Shown: positions 1 to 12,793 of the stretch, one piece after another
Layout: the number at the start of each line of letters is the position of its first letter
Position numbering within the stretch: position 1 is the stretch's first letter
Assembly (NCBI GenBank): GCA_002633005.1
Contig: NMRA01000514.1
Span: 124,001 to 188,000 of the forward strand
From: Phoronis australis
Taxonomy: Eukaryota > Phoronida > Phoronidae
Direction: 5' to 3'
DNA: 64,000 nucleotides
The notes under the pieces: model-generated
What the model was told of the DNA's origin: nothing
What the model saw: only the letters and a program-made list of their open reading frames with translations
Database searches by the model: none
Made by a program: the position numbers and the translations under genes

Positions 1-190
1 AGCCGGTCCAATTAAGAGGTATATAATGTAAGTGGTAACTATATAAAATTACTTATAAACATATCGTAGTGTTCAAATGTATTCTAAAATGTACTTGAAA
101 TCAATTTTGGAAAATTCCCTCAAACTGTGTTGTCGACCTCAGATTTGAAGTGCGATCATACATGATAATCTTGTCAGTCAGCTGTTTGTC

Positions 191-382
191 TAATAACTGT
201 GTGCGCGTATTTATCATATGTGGGATGACTACAGAGTATTTTCTCTGCGCACATTTCAAAAATCTTTTTTTTTCTGGAAATTTCCTCAAGGTGAAATTGA
301 ATAACTCTGTAATCGACGTTACGAGATGATTATTTCGTCAGGAATTGTTTAAAAGATATTTTGGCTAGCTTTTGCATTCCAT
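191..382 (+). repeat. Dispersed repeat A, copy 1
   Basis: Matches 27776-27999 in the same orientation, for example CTCTGTAATCGACGTTACGAGATG against CTCTGTACTAGACGTTGCGAGATG (both quoted in part), and AAAGATATTTTG. No terminal repeats seen. Confidence 0.5.
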
Positions 383-3300
383 ACCTGTTAGGAAAAGCAT
401 TGTGGTTCGTGAAGAGTCCCTGGAATTATCTCACACTCCAAAAAACGAGGTGTTTGGGGGATGAGCTGATAAATATTTAATACATACCCGATACATCTCA
501 TAAAAAACTCTGGTAACCATATGCCCCGTCTTGAACTTCAACTTTAGGTAACGTACACAAGAGCGCTGCCAGCGCCTTCTAGTTTAAAGCTACGTTCGCC
601 AACTTCAAAAACTGAAAAACCACTGAGTGAATTTTCTTCTTGAAAAATCATGCGTCCCAGATAATTTATTCAACATCATTTATGACTAGACAAAGTCATG
701 CTTAAGGATATCTAGGGCCTTATTAATTTTTGCAATATGAATACCTGTGTAGAAGAATCTGTTATCTTCATCTCTAATTAACCTTAAAATCAAGACGTTT
801 TATTGATAATTAAGTTAATTACGCATAGCAAATTCAGTTAATATTGCGAGTGAGTGTTGAAATAAAGACCATGTATAGTAAGGTTATATTGACCAAAACA
901 AGTTTTTACCGAATAATTTAGCAAAAACCGTGATTTTGAGACTCGACACGTTTTCGACTTTCTTTCGACTTCACAAAATCTGCTTAACTTTAACTTAAGA
1001 ACACAAGTTCTGGAAAATGGCACGGTGGACTTCATTGAAACTTCCCAATTCTAATATTCATTTACATGTATCAATCTCACTGAAAAACGCTATTAGGATT
1101 TTTTAAAGTCCTAGTTTTATTGTGCTGTGACATAGGTGAATACGACCGCTGTATTTTTACAAAAATGCCTAGAAACCAAACTAAAAGAGTTATCAAAAAT
1201 TCCTAACTGCTTTTTTAGAGATATCGGCAAGTTTTCTTTTGAAGAAGGTTTCATTAAAATCAACTAAACGGTATTTGTGCTATGAATGTACATTTGGTAG
1301 AAATGAAGCTTTGACTTAAAAATGGTGACCACGTTATCTTCACAATAACACGTATTACTAAGTGTATTTTCATAATCCTGATCTTTCTTCTTTCAGAAAG
1401 CACGTTTACTGGTTGACACAGCCTAGATTTTTCTGGTATATTGAGTTTGAACTAACGTTCCTCAATAAGATCCTGCATAACATTAATCAAGCCTTGCCAA
1501 CATCAACAAAGGATCTGGGGACATCCGGGATTGGATCCCGAGATTTTGATGTCGTGTCAAACCTTTTTCTTGGGGCACTGGAGTGAAAATGCACCCATTT
1601 CTATGTGTTGTATGCAAAAATAACTAAAGAATTTAACTAATGTGAACCCGGATATTTAAAAGTAGTTCGACAGTGTAATGGAACTAAAAACGGTGAAATC
1701 GGAATTCCACGTATTCTGCAAGTAATTCAAGAGATTTTTCGGAAACTAATTTTGAGATCTTATTCTTCAGCGATAAGATCGCTGAAAGTTAAATATTATA
1801 AATATAAGTTATTACATTTTAGCTGTTGGACGATTTGTGGAGTGAGCGTTGCTCTTCTTAAGCTGTGGCTAGTCCCTGTACCTCAATTCCTAGCCAATCA
1901 GTGCTCCGCAACTTGTAAACACAGCGACTGTCCGCCGCAACAAGCGCTGTTTTTTAACGATGCGCTTGGGGCTCTGACTGTCGCTGATAAAGCACATAGC
2001 AGACTTCACGATCAGCAAAATATAAGTCTGAAACAAGCGCAAAGTGAAAAGAATTCACATTCATAATGTTTCACAATGAGAGTTGACAAGTAAACTTGCA
2101 AAATATAACAGTGACTTACGGAAGCGAGTCCTTGTCGACATGCCCAACCACCAGTGAAAAAAAACAACAAATAGCGGTAGTCAAATTGCGGGGAAGTAGT
2201 TTTCCCATCGTCATTTGTACCATGCCTAAAACTTTCCGGAGTACAACGCGAAACAACCATTGCAAATACGGTTAGACATGGGCTGGTATAATCTTTAAAT
2301 GGGCTCAAAGCCTCGGGGCATGGCTATGCCGCTGCGTGCAACAATTCGGCTATGATTAGGTAACCGTTTTAGTGAGATGAGAGAAAAACACACCATAGTA
2401 AACTTATTAAGGTAGTAGGCTTGTGAAAGGACCTCCGTCTTGTGCTTGTCAGTGCTGGGAACCAATATCTCACATTGGTTCCCTGGGTTTGTGAGAAGTG
2501 GCAACGGAAACTGTGGTAATCGCATTCGTCGGGGCAATCTATTGCTTAGTTTGTGACGTACATTACAACTATGAGGTCGTCAAGAGCATATATGAACATT
2601 CCTGTTGGAGTACTTGACAACATTTGAGTAATTTTTTTAAGCTTCATTGCATGAAAAGGTTACTTACGTTTGGCAAAAATGTTGAGACTTAGTAAACTTC
2701 AGCAGTAGTGCCACTTTAGTTTAGTTAACGAACTCTGCACCAGAGAAATACCGAGACATCATTTTTTGTACTCATGGAGTAAGCAATGACTCAGTCTTTT
2801 CGATTACTGCACCATCTAAATTTAGCTTGGGCATCTACCGAGCAATACCACCACAATAGCGTCATTCAAAACAAAAGAAAATAATGTAATATTTTGAAAA
2901 AGTTTAAACTTTAAATATATCTTGCCTAGGTTCAGTTTCACACGCACGGGCTAAGTTGCTGCAGCACCCTTTATATGTAACTCCCATAATGAAGAAATCA
3001 AAACACTTTGATAAAACACATCCTGAGGGTTGGCAACTGAACCCTGTGCATCAACCATTCTCTGAGTCTCTCAAACGGTTAGTTACACTTTTCTATTGAG
3101 TAGATTAAGTTACAGTTTTCAGTCAAAGTTGCTGCAAAAATTTGAGGATTGGCGACGGTTAAAGTTCTAGTCGCACGTATTTTTGTCAATGGGGTAAAAC
3201 ACGGCTTATGGTCCTTTTAACAGCATTTCCACAATTTCCCGTCCTGATATAGCACAGCACCCTTCTCATTCCTCTAACGATGCAGTGGTGTCAAGCACTT

Positions 3301-3656
3301 GTTCTTCTCCTTCACATGCAAATTTACCAGTCACTATAAATTATCCTAATTATTAAGTAAACCATAATTATACGGCAGGCAAACTTGCATTCTTGCATTT
3401 CCAATTGCACTGCTGACACCACGAATTTGGTAAAAAAGCAAATCTCGGAGCTAGATGCGCAATCCATTATGGTTCTTATAAGTTTATCAGCAGAGAAATC
3501 ACATTTTGAAAAGTATGGTAGTCATATAATGACTTTTTACCTACACGAAAGAGGAGAGTTCAATCCGGGGCTAGCCTATTATATGACTCGAAATACAACT
3601 GAAAATAATGGTTCTTCAAGATAAGTCGTTTTCTTGGTGTTGCATTGGAATTCAGT
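383..3656. other. No supported gene
   Basis: AT-rich sequence with short open frames only. CCAAT boxes (for example AGCCAATCAG near 1892) are present but no exon can be argued. Confidence 0.5.
1766..1786. other. Perfect 9-bp hairpin
   Basis: TTCAGCGAT, loop AAG, ATCGCTGAA. No T-run or other sign of function. Confidence 0.4.
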
Positions 3657-3770
3657 CAGCGCATGAACCGTTCAACATCGTGCTGGAATGGCGAGAGTCA
3701 ACGCATGAACTGTTCAACATCGTGCTGGTCAACTCATGAGTCGTTCAACATCGTGCTGGAATGGCGAGAG
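3657..3770 (+). repeat. Three-copy tandem repeat, 31-42 bp
   Basis: Each unit contains GTTCAACATCGTGCTGG after a CATGA. The first and third units also carry AATGGCGAGAG, which the middle unit lacks. Confidence 0.75.
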
Positions 3771-4479
3771 CCCATTCTCGGGAATTCCTACATGCCCACC
3801 TGGGCTACCAGCGGATACATAAATCGTACGTCAATTAGTAACCTTTACAACCTGATCAAGCGTGTACATTCAAGAGTCTTGAGGTAACAAGTAAATCTTA
3901 AAACATAAGAAGTTAGTGTTTACGCTACTTTGCCATTTTTCCCCAGTTCTGTGATTGATACATCAGTAACTGTTGCTAGCAGCAACCATTAATCAGATCG
4001 AAATCGAGCACACCATTTGGCATTAGTTTACTGAGGAATTCAAGACTAAACTAAATACGCAGATTTAACTGCTTTTTGAGCTCAGTTGCCGAGTCCATCA
4101 CTTCTTCAGTCATTGTTACCTTCCACAAAATGATGATTCACGGGAGTTGAGAAACATTTACTCAGACAGGTATCTAGGTTAAAACAACTATTTCGCATTC
4201 CACTTCAGAAACTCCATGCTCGAGTGTCGTAACATGCTGAAAGATTGAATATTGCATTACTTTCTAATTGGCATGCCGTCTGAGGCAAACCCATCATCAC
4301 CTATTGGTAGTGTTATTAAGCACGTCAACAACTGTGTCGTGAGGCTAGAATCTTATGAAATTGGCGAGATCACACAAGTTTTCGCGTGACATCACCATGA
4401 ACTACAAGTAAAGGACATAGTTTTAAGGGGTCAAAAAAGTTTTTTTTTTGAGCCACGTTTCAGTCTGCCTGCCCCAATT

Positions 4480-5085
4480 TCATTAAAACTAGCGCATACT
4501 GATTTGGCTGGGTATTTCGAGTTTTGTGTTGCATGTGATGGCTACGAATGGCATTTGTAAAGTTTGTTTTTGGAACTGTTCTGAGTGAAAGATTGTCAGT
4601 TGTTGACCTCTTGACTCACTTTTTGCTCAGTCGTGGCTTTTCTTAAACCTTTGCTGCTTTCACTGGCGGGAAGTTGAAATTTAACAGGAAATTTATGCAC
4701 CTTTCAGATTCTTTGGATTTGTGAAAAAATCCCACTTTTCACCTGATTTCTGGAATCTGGAAAGTTTTGGCAGTCTGAACGAACTGTCTCTCAGTTTTAG
4801 TAATCGTGTACAAATGGTGGCTTTGGGGTAAAATCTGCTGATTTGGCGTATTTTTGCTCTTTTTTTAAGTTGCCGGCTGCGCTTCCGGTAGTAGTAAAAG
4901 GTGGGAAAATTGACTTTCGAATCAGTTTCAATAGACTTTGTGCAAGGTTTTTGAAGTCGTTGGCCCATTATGCTCTTTGAAGTTTCTGATTTTTTAAATA
5001 CTGTGGAACAGAAAGACTATTGGATCTGACTTGACCTGGTTTTCCAAGTCCCAAATCAGCAAAAACTGTTGAATGCCACCTTAGG
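4480..5085 (+). repeat. Diverged direct duplication, copy 1
   Basis: Aligns with 5785-6375 over its whole length, with shared stretches such as GTGATGGCTACGAATG, GGCGGGAAGTTGAAATTT and TTTTTGAAGTCGTTGGCCCA. Divergence is high, so the duplication is old. No coding signal is shared. Confidence 0.6.
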
Positions 5086-5784
5086 CCTAAATATCCCTCT
5101 CTCGGGTATCAAGCGTTATTGAGCGCAACACTGGTCTTCAATGACACGACAAGTCATGTGACTTTCAAAGTATAGAGAATGATTGACCAGAGGTGTTCCG
5201 GAATTTGCAAATGGATCTTTTACCACTAGGAAGGGTAATGTTCCGTGCACCAAGTTTCTTGCGAGAAACTGAGCGAGATCTTTCAAGACCACGCACAATC
5301 ACGCGAGAGAATACTGAATGATTCGGTAGTGTAGTCGAGACCAATCATAACCTAACAAAATGGCGGCCATTGAATTGATTGAAAGCTGAAGTTGAAGTGT
5401 TGAATAATGAGATAGAATTTAAGGGATAGAATTCATTGTTTTCGTTCTATAATAGAAGATTTTCGCTCCAAGTGTTTATTCATGTATATTTGGTGTACGG
5501 AACGTAGAATCTCTGTTACAACACTCGGCAAATATCGGTTGCAGCCGTAGTTTCTCGGACACTGGGAAAGCAAGATTTTGACCTTTTGTGCATGTTCTTG
5601 AAGCAGTTTTTGACAAGGGTGGCTACCTTACACATGAGTTTCGTAAATATTATTCATGCGTCCCACACAATGACAGTAAGAAAACATCCGGTGTCGGCTC
5701 TGAGGTTGAAGGGCTTCAGGAAAAAGTGATTCAAATTCCAGAACCCACTGAGGTGCCACTCAATAGCTTTTTAGCCACTATTGA

Positions 5785-6375
5785 ATTTACCTCCATTAAA
5801 GGTTGGCAACTGCTGGGTTGACTGGCCACTTTTACTTTTATATATTGCGTGTGAAGGCTACGAATGAGGTTTGCTTGATTTTACTGAGTCTACTCTCATT
5901 GAGCGAAAGCTAGTTGTTTAACTGTAGACCTATTTCTTGGTCAGTGGTGGTTTTTCTCAAACCTTTACTTCAAGAAAGCGGGAAGTTAAAATTTGGCAGA
6001 AAATTCAAACATCGTTCAGAAATTTTGAATTTGTAAATATTTGTCTGGTCGGTTCCCACCTTTCATGGTGGATTTCTAAAATCTGGAGGGTTTCGGCAGT
6101 CTGAATGTTGTCATAGCAATCGCATGGGAATGATAGCTGATTTTATATATTTTACTTATTTTTGAAGTACCCGGTTGCACTTTTGGAAGTCGTAAAAAGT
6201 GGCAAGTCACATGGAAATAAGTTTTATTAGACTAGATGCAAGTTTTTTGAAGTCTTTGGCCCAATGTACCTTTCATGTTTTCAGATTTATGTACAACCTG
6301 TAGAACAAGGGGAGAGAGCTGTGTTGGTCTGCTTTAAAGCCCAAAACCAACAAAACTGATGAGTGCCACGTTATA
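5785..6375 (+). repeat. Diverged direct duplication, copy 2
   Basis: Counterpart of 4480-5085, for example GTGAAGGCTACGAATG, AGCGGGAAGTTAAAATTT and TTTTTTGAAGTCTTTGGCCCA. The 700 bp between the copies contains an ATGGCGGCC at about 5360 and a 77-codon unrecognised frame at 5588-5821. The pair could be a tandem duplication or decayed long terminal repeats. Confidence 0.6.
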
Positions 6376-7204
6376 CGCTCAACGACGAGCTCAAATTCCC
6401 TTTGTAGCACCCTCGTAATAGGCACACCGCAAAAAATTGCAAGTGTGTGTAGCATTGCTGAAAAAAGATGCGCGTGTAACAAAACGAACGTAAAAATAAT
6501 GGTCGACGTTTCGCTATAGCCACGCAAAATTGATTACGAATCTAAATGCGCATCAAATCATGTTGAATATCGAAAATGCGATTTGTATAGTTTGCAGACA
6601 TCTCATCCCCTAGTGTAACAAGCGCTTCACTGTCGAACCACCCCGAGTTGCTCAATGCTGAAATACAAAGTATAATGACGAAAACTTAATCGCTCTTGCT
6701 ATCTCTCATAAACCTGTCATATGATGGACAAAAGGGTGTACGAGTTATTGAGCAAACGACAACTTATTCTGCTTCGTTGGATTCAAAAGGACAGAAGTGG
6801 AAAACATTTGACATCTTATCTACGTGATTATATCGGTTATAAAAACGCACTTCACTATATCGCATAAGTTTCATGACACGGATGGCTTAGCTTAAGTAGC
6901 CTACTTACTAAGAGGTTGACTACCACTTTTCTTTTATTAAAAAATGTCCCACGGCGATCGTCTGATCAGTTTTGGACGGGTTCAAATTCTAATAAAAAGC
7001 ACAAATGAATACCCAACTACATATGCCGAAACACGGCTAGCAATCTTTATCATGACGTGTATTTTATGCGCAGGCACAACGGTGCGCGTGTGAACATGAG
7101 TGCGCGCTACTTCACACACAGAGACGAACACGAAGGTCTTGTATTCAGAAATAAGCAAGTAGCCCAAATTTGCACACCAGTCAGGAAGTCAGACTAGACA
7201 AACA

Positions 7205-7242
7205 GACAGACAAGCCTGCAGACAGACAAGCCTGCAGACAGA
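7205..7242 (+). repeat. 16-bp tandem repeat
   Basis: GACAGACAAGCCTGCA occurs twice, followed by a third partial GACAGA. Confidence 0.7.
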
Positions 7243-8089
7243 TACACACCACCACCGTGTCACAAACACGCTCACGTTTGTAGACTGCCTGGCCTGTAAC
7301 AACAGTATGAATACCGTGACACAGGATAATGCATGTGAATAAACTCCGAAATAAGCTGTGCATGCATGGACCTTGTTGAAGAAAGCTTAGGAAATCAATT
7401 TATGAAAATTCTCAAATTTCCCTTCTCAGTAATTAAAGAGATGCTAACTCGAACACAGACAGCACAAAACACTCTTGCTGCTTTGCGTTACTATGACGGA
7501 CGCGTTCATTGACCCGTTCATGAAAGAAATGCTACAATTTTGGTATGTCTTACTGGTGCAGTTCCACTATGGGAAAGTGCCCTAGTTGTTACAACTGAAA
7601 TATGAAGTGTCATGCCATTGCTGTCAGTTGACGACTCGGTAATTATTCGAACTAAACAACCTGTAATTCCGCTGAACTATGTTGTTCTGTGGCGATAATG
7701 CGAAAATAATCTTCATTATTGTGTTCAGATAATGTGCTTGGAAATATTAGTCGCGCTGCCATTACAGCGACGAAATTAACAACTTTGTTTTGTACTCATG
7801 AAAAGCAAATTATATTCCCACACGTACGTTGGCCTGACACGCCCCTATGACCCTCGCATGTCCTTTCGTTAACACCTGACCAGTTAAAGGTTAATTGTTC
7901 GGTTAAGGTGTTCCTTTCAAATATGAACCTGCCTCGGCCTGCGCACTCCATTGTCTTGCGCGCGCTCTCTCTCTCTGTTTAATTTCGGAATAGCTAAGAT
8001 CGATGATCAAGTTCACAGTGGGCAGCTACATGTCAGAGCGGGGTCACTGACCAGCTCAGGGTAACTGAAACCTACTGAACCGTAACTCC

Positions 8090-8390
8090 TTCTCACTGAT
8101 GCTTCTAGCCACAGCTTTTGACCTTTCACGAATGAGCGAAAATCGATGCGTGCGCATCCCGCTGTATTTGTAAGTTAGCAATCATCCAATCCTGAATCCA
8201 GAACGTGTCACGCGGAGATGTCGTCTGCTCGGTAAGGTGGCTGTTGATACTGCCCGATTACGCATCTAAACTTTTGCGTGCTGGAAGCATTAGTTAGTGA
8301 TTTCTACAGATCATTTTATCTCTCAATTCGTCTACTAACATGGTTGCTTTGGGTGGTTGCTATCCTACAATCCTTTGTGTATGTGGCGTC
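8090..8390 (+). repeat. Dispersed repeat B, copy 1
   Basis: Shares GCGAAAATCGATGCGTGCGC exactly with 54590-54950, followed by weaker matches (AATCCAG, CACG) and a final AATCCTTTGT segment. Confidence 0.45.
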
Positions 8391-9891
8391 TATCCCTAAA
8401 ACTGTCAACTACAGACGAGACAACTGAAACTTAGCACCAATCTCCCAGTGAACGAACCCATGGGACATAATACGTTCATTCGCTTGGTATACGGGACGTC
8501 CAGTTGGTTCATTTTTTTAGCAATAGTTCTGTTTCCAAAACGAAAGCTAACTTAGACACTGTTGTCAGGGTTTCTCCGCTACTTAACAGAATGTCTACAT
8601 CCATATCTCTGAATCGTGGAAGAATTCCCTTGTGTTACTACCGAGATTTCGTTACACTTCACAAAAACTATACTAGTTTCTAGGTATCAGAAGAAATATG
8701 TTGTGCCCTGCAACATTGAACTTAATTCAAATAAAAGATAATAAACAAGCCAACAAATGAATTCCAAATTTCGTCTATACGCAACTTTTGATTGCTCATT
8801 AGGCTTGCGCTAAGCCAAAGATGGTCTGTCGTGTCGATTTGTTTACCTCTCATGCAGAAGAGTGGCAACACGTCTGACTACTCATCGTCAACACAAATAT
8901 ACGACCTTGCTAACCAGGTTCATGTACGTCTAGATCCGTGTGTGTAACAAGAAAGCAGGTTCATTAGGATTGCTTGAATGATCACTGACAATTAATCAGG
9001 TATATCAAAGTTATCCTTAATATGTCCGGGACTTTTTGGTTACCTGCGGCTTTTGATGTTTTTCAATGAAAAACACCTCCACAATCACGATGTTTATCAT
9101 CACGCTTATGAGGGCGTAAATAACGCTATCGCTTACAAGTAGTTTTGAAGATATTGCAGGTTTATACTGCAGGTATTTGAAATGAAAAACAAACATCTCC
9201 GGTAAAATAGCAACTGTTAGCTTTGCCGGTTTAGCGCATGCCTCAATGACTCTTTTCATATACAACAGTATTGTATGCAAAAATATCTGGTCTCATCATA
9301 GAAAATAAAACATCTGCGAAATGATCGTTTGCTCGTAACGGTGTCACAGAAAATCAAAATCTAATATAACACGGGCTTTAATGGTTTTGCTGTTAAGAAA
9401 ATGTAAGCCAATGAATGTGTGAGGAATTTGAACGGTATTCAGTTTAAACGCCCTTTTCTACATGTTAGTTTGTATCCACGTTGCCATACTTCTCAAGCCT
9501 TTCTAAAACAGGCAAATCGAATCCATGAGGTCAGCCTCCCATAGATGAGAAAATGATAAGATGACGCTGATTATAAAATACATTAGTTTAAATGCCAGTC
9601 CAGGGACCTGCACTCGGGTAACGATAAGGGTTTTGTGTAATTGCGTCCTTAAACTGTAACATGAGTGGCTCCTTTCCTTTGTACGTCACAATGTATCACC
9701 AAAAATTTACAAATAGACATGATGCAGAACACTAGTTATGAGTGGACCTTTGCATCAACTATCGTTTGAATGGCCGGTAAGTTTTATCGAATGTTGGCGT
9801 TCACACACATTTGAAATGACCATCGCAGTCAGCACGGAAGTCGTTTTTAACCGGTGCCCCTAAAATTAGCGTAATTTCAGGGCCATAACAG

Positions 9892-9999
9892 CTAGTTTGT
9901 GAAACTCCACAAATCGCGTGGTGCTTACTGACGACTGTTATCAACTTCGAAGTACCGTGCACAAACTGCTGCGACAGTTTGTGGAACTACTCCACAAAC
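9892..9999. other. Overlapping perfect hairpins
   Basis: CACAAACTG (9960-9968) pairs with CAGTTTGTG (9975-9983). GTTTGTGGA (9977-9985) pairs with TCCACAAAC (9991-9999). They share GTTTGTG, so only one can form at a time. An imperfect related hairpin lies at about 9892-9914. Confidence 0.5.
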
Positions 10000-10477
10000 C
10001 ACAACATGCCGAAAAGCAAAAAAAAAACACGATACCCCAAAGTCTGCTCAAACTGTCAAAATTTGAGGATTGTGACTGTTTGCGGTGTAACAGAGCGTCC
10101 CCAGGTCATTGAGCGACAACAGCTGCATCAAGTGACAAAAGTCAAGCAAAGCGTTAGTCAACGCAGGTATCACTTAATTTTCCTCGGTAAATTTTTTTAC
10201 ACCGGCGTTTCTGATTGGCTAGTCGAATTCTCAACAGGCAGCGCTTTACGCACACAAACTGGCATGACTGATGGACTTAAGTGTAAATGTGGTCTGTAAC
10301 TTGCACAGACAAATCGGTGCTTAAAATTTATGTTCAGGAAATGTGAAGCCTAGAAATTGTGATTGCCCCTTTTCGGAATGCATCTTTCTACTGTCGATGA
10401 CTTTTGTTTACGATAGTGTCATGTATTCATACAGTATGAATAACACACCGGTTAAATCGGCCAGATATGTGTTTATT

Positions 10478-10616
10478 CAGTGGCGGATCTAGGATATCAC
10501 AAGGGGAGGGGGCCCAACATTTTGTCCAGCTGTAAGCATTTGCGCAAACTGAACCACGATTGTAGATGCGCATAGCACCGAATGGGGGGAGGTCGGGAGG
10601 AAATTTTTCTGTTTTT
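10478..10616 (+). mobile_element. hAT-like non-autonomous element, left end
   Basis: CAGTGGCGGATCTAGG resembles the CAGTGGCGGATCCAGG termini of many non-autonomous hAT elements. About 140 bp of G-rich sequence follows before the gap; the other end is not visible. A related start, GGCGGATCCAGGATATCG, occurs at 52673. Confidence 0.45.
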
Positions 10617-11346
10617 NNNNNNNNNNNNNNNNNNNNNNNNNNNNNNNNNNNNNNNNNNNNNNNNNNNNNNNNNNNNNNNNNNNNNNNNNNNNNNNNNNNN
10701 NNNNNNNNNNNNNNNNNNNNNNNNNNNNNNNNNNNNNNNNNNNNNNNNNNNNNNNNNNNNNNNNNNNNNNNNNNNNNNNNNNNNNNNNNNNNNNNNNNNN
10801 NNNNNNNNNNNNNNNNNNNNNNNNNNNNNNNNNNNNNNNNNNNNNNNNNNNNNNNNNNNNNNNNNNNNNNNNNNNNNNNNNNNNNNNNNNNNNNNNNNNN
10901 NNNNNNNNNNNNNNNNNNNNNNNNNNNNNNNNNNNNNNNNNNNNNNNNNNNNNNNNNNNNNNNNNNNNNNNNNNNNNNNNNNNNNNNNNNNNNNNNNNNN
11001 NNNNNNNNNNNNNNNNNNNNNNNNNNNNNNNNNNNNNNNNNNNNNNNNNNNNNNNNNNNNNNNNNNNNNNNNNNNNNNNNNNNNNNNNNNNNNNNNNNNN
11101 NNNNNNNNNNNNNNNNNNNNNNNNNNNNNNNNNNNNNNNNNNNNNNNNNNNNNNNNNNNNNNNNNNNNNNNNNNNNNNNNNNNNNNNNNNNNNNNNNNNN
11201 NNNNNNNNNNNNNNNNNNNNNNNNNNNNNNNNNNNNNNNNNNNNNNNNNNNNNNNNNNNNNNNNNNNNNNNNNNNNNNNNNNNNNNNNNNNNNNNNNNNN
11301 NNNNNNNNNNNNNNNNNNNNNNNNNNNNNNNNNNNNNNNNNNNNNN
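10617..11346. other. Assembly gap, 730 N
   Basis: A run of N. The left edge lies about 140 bp inside a hAT-like terminal sequence, so the missing piece may be repetitive. Confidence 1.
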
Positions 11347-12733
11347 GCTGAAGCGCGTGCCACTGCGTGATACCCGGTGCGTGCTGGCTGGGCTAAGCAC
11401 ACAGGGAACCAGCGAGAATGTAGTGCAGTTAGTAATGTGGGTGAACTCCGGGGGTACGAGGATTCGAAGCTCTATGTCCGTACTTGACATGTTGCCCGGA
11501 GTGACTTGCACAAACTCTTTCTGCACGCCGACAAAACTGACGTCAACCAAGCTCAGTTCAGTTGCTCGACGCCAGTTAGTCTACCATGAACCCGCATTCC
11601 CTACCTCGTTGTAGTAGGTCTGGGTAGAGTTGCATAGCTGTCTCGTGGTTAGATTTATTTAGCCAAAATCACTTGTTTCCATTCAAAATGCATGTCAAAA
11701 TCTCGCGTTATTTCGCGAAGTTTTGCTTTTCTAAATATAATTCACGAAGTTATTAACGGCACAAAGTTAGAGATACCCGAACCCCTTGTGACACCCTGTT
11801 CACTTATTTTGAAGGCCAATAAAAGTACATGTCTCATATTGCTGTTTACAGTAGCTACGAGTTCTATCGCTGTAATTTGTTGAGTCATTGTGGACTCGCG
11901 TGAATCAGGCGATAGCGGTAGACGGTAATTGTTGCTCTCGTAACAATATTCCGATTGTTCCAGGTTCACTCCACTACAATTTTTCTGCAGTTATGATAGT
12001 CACCAATTGATTGTTATACCTTGTTATCTGCAATCAAAAAAGATGAGTCATCGCTTATTATTTTCGGTCTGCTTACCAATTTTGAACACGTGGGATTTTT
12101 GCTGAGCGTCGGCGCCAGTGGGTTCTGTTATAGTCTGTGGGCTCTGAGTGATAGAACATTTTGAGAATATTTTCACTTGGCAATTTGTTTTCTTCTGACT
12201 AATGCAACATTTCTAATTCATTGTTCAAAGAGTCTCCACGTTTAAAGTTGCCCATTTCCTGTAACAAACGGAGTGAGAGATATTGAACAATAGACGGCGC
12301 TGTATACAACGGCATTCGCTAACTGAATCCGTACCTGGTACTCGCGGAAAATGCAGAATATACATCTCCCGCGGGTACAAGAGCATGAAAACCTGATCAA
12401 TTTGACAAAAGCTATTGTTAAAACAGATTATCTGAATTTTCAAGAGGTTGTAATCTTAAATTTGATTATGAAAAACACACATTCAATAAAAATACGTTTG
12501 CATGAACAGCGCGAGTCAGAGTCGCAGTTTCCAGGGGTCTGGAAAAATTGATTCGCTGCGGTATACCCAAGAATTTCTTTATTATGTCCTGTTTATTTTG
12601 AAACAAAATGACGTCATGTTGAAAGGGCACTATTGCAGAATACGTTTCAATAGAACGTTAAAAATAATTAATCAGTCGGTAATGATTGTAACTCCAATGA
12701 AGTCGAAGGACATGTTTAACTTGCCTGCGAACA

Positions 12734-12793
12734 GTGCGTGTCCGCGATAATAGTATTCGTCCGCAATAACAGTGTATGTCCGCAATAACATTC
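12734..12793 (+). repeat. About 20-bp tandem repeat, three units
   Basis: Three units built around GTCCGCAATAACAGTGTA. Confidence 0.65.

Larger units (their letters stand above)
6376..10477. other. No supported gene
   Basis: Apart from repeat B, a 16-bp tandem repeat and the hairpins at 9960-9999, I see only short frames. A B-box-like GGTTCAAATTC at about 6979 has no good A box at tRNA spacing. Confidence 0.5.

Noticed and set aside
6890-6992. tRNA candidate (TGGCTTAGCTTAAG with GGTTCAAATTC)
   Set aside because: Box spacing is too long and no cloverleaf stems form.
9979-10299. 106-codon basic, Cys-containing frame (CSNCQNL...) as a zinc-finger protein
   Set aside because: Cys spacing fits no known finger and the frame begins inside hairpin sequence.
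10489-11550. Long frames spanning the N gap at 10.6-11.3 kb
   Set aside because: Their length is entirely due to N bases; the short flanks show no domain.
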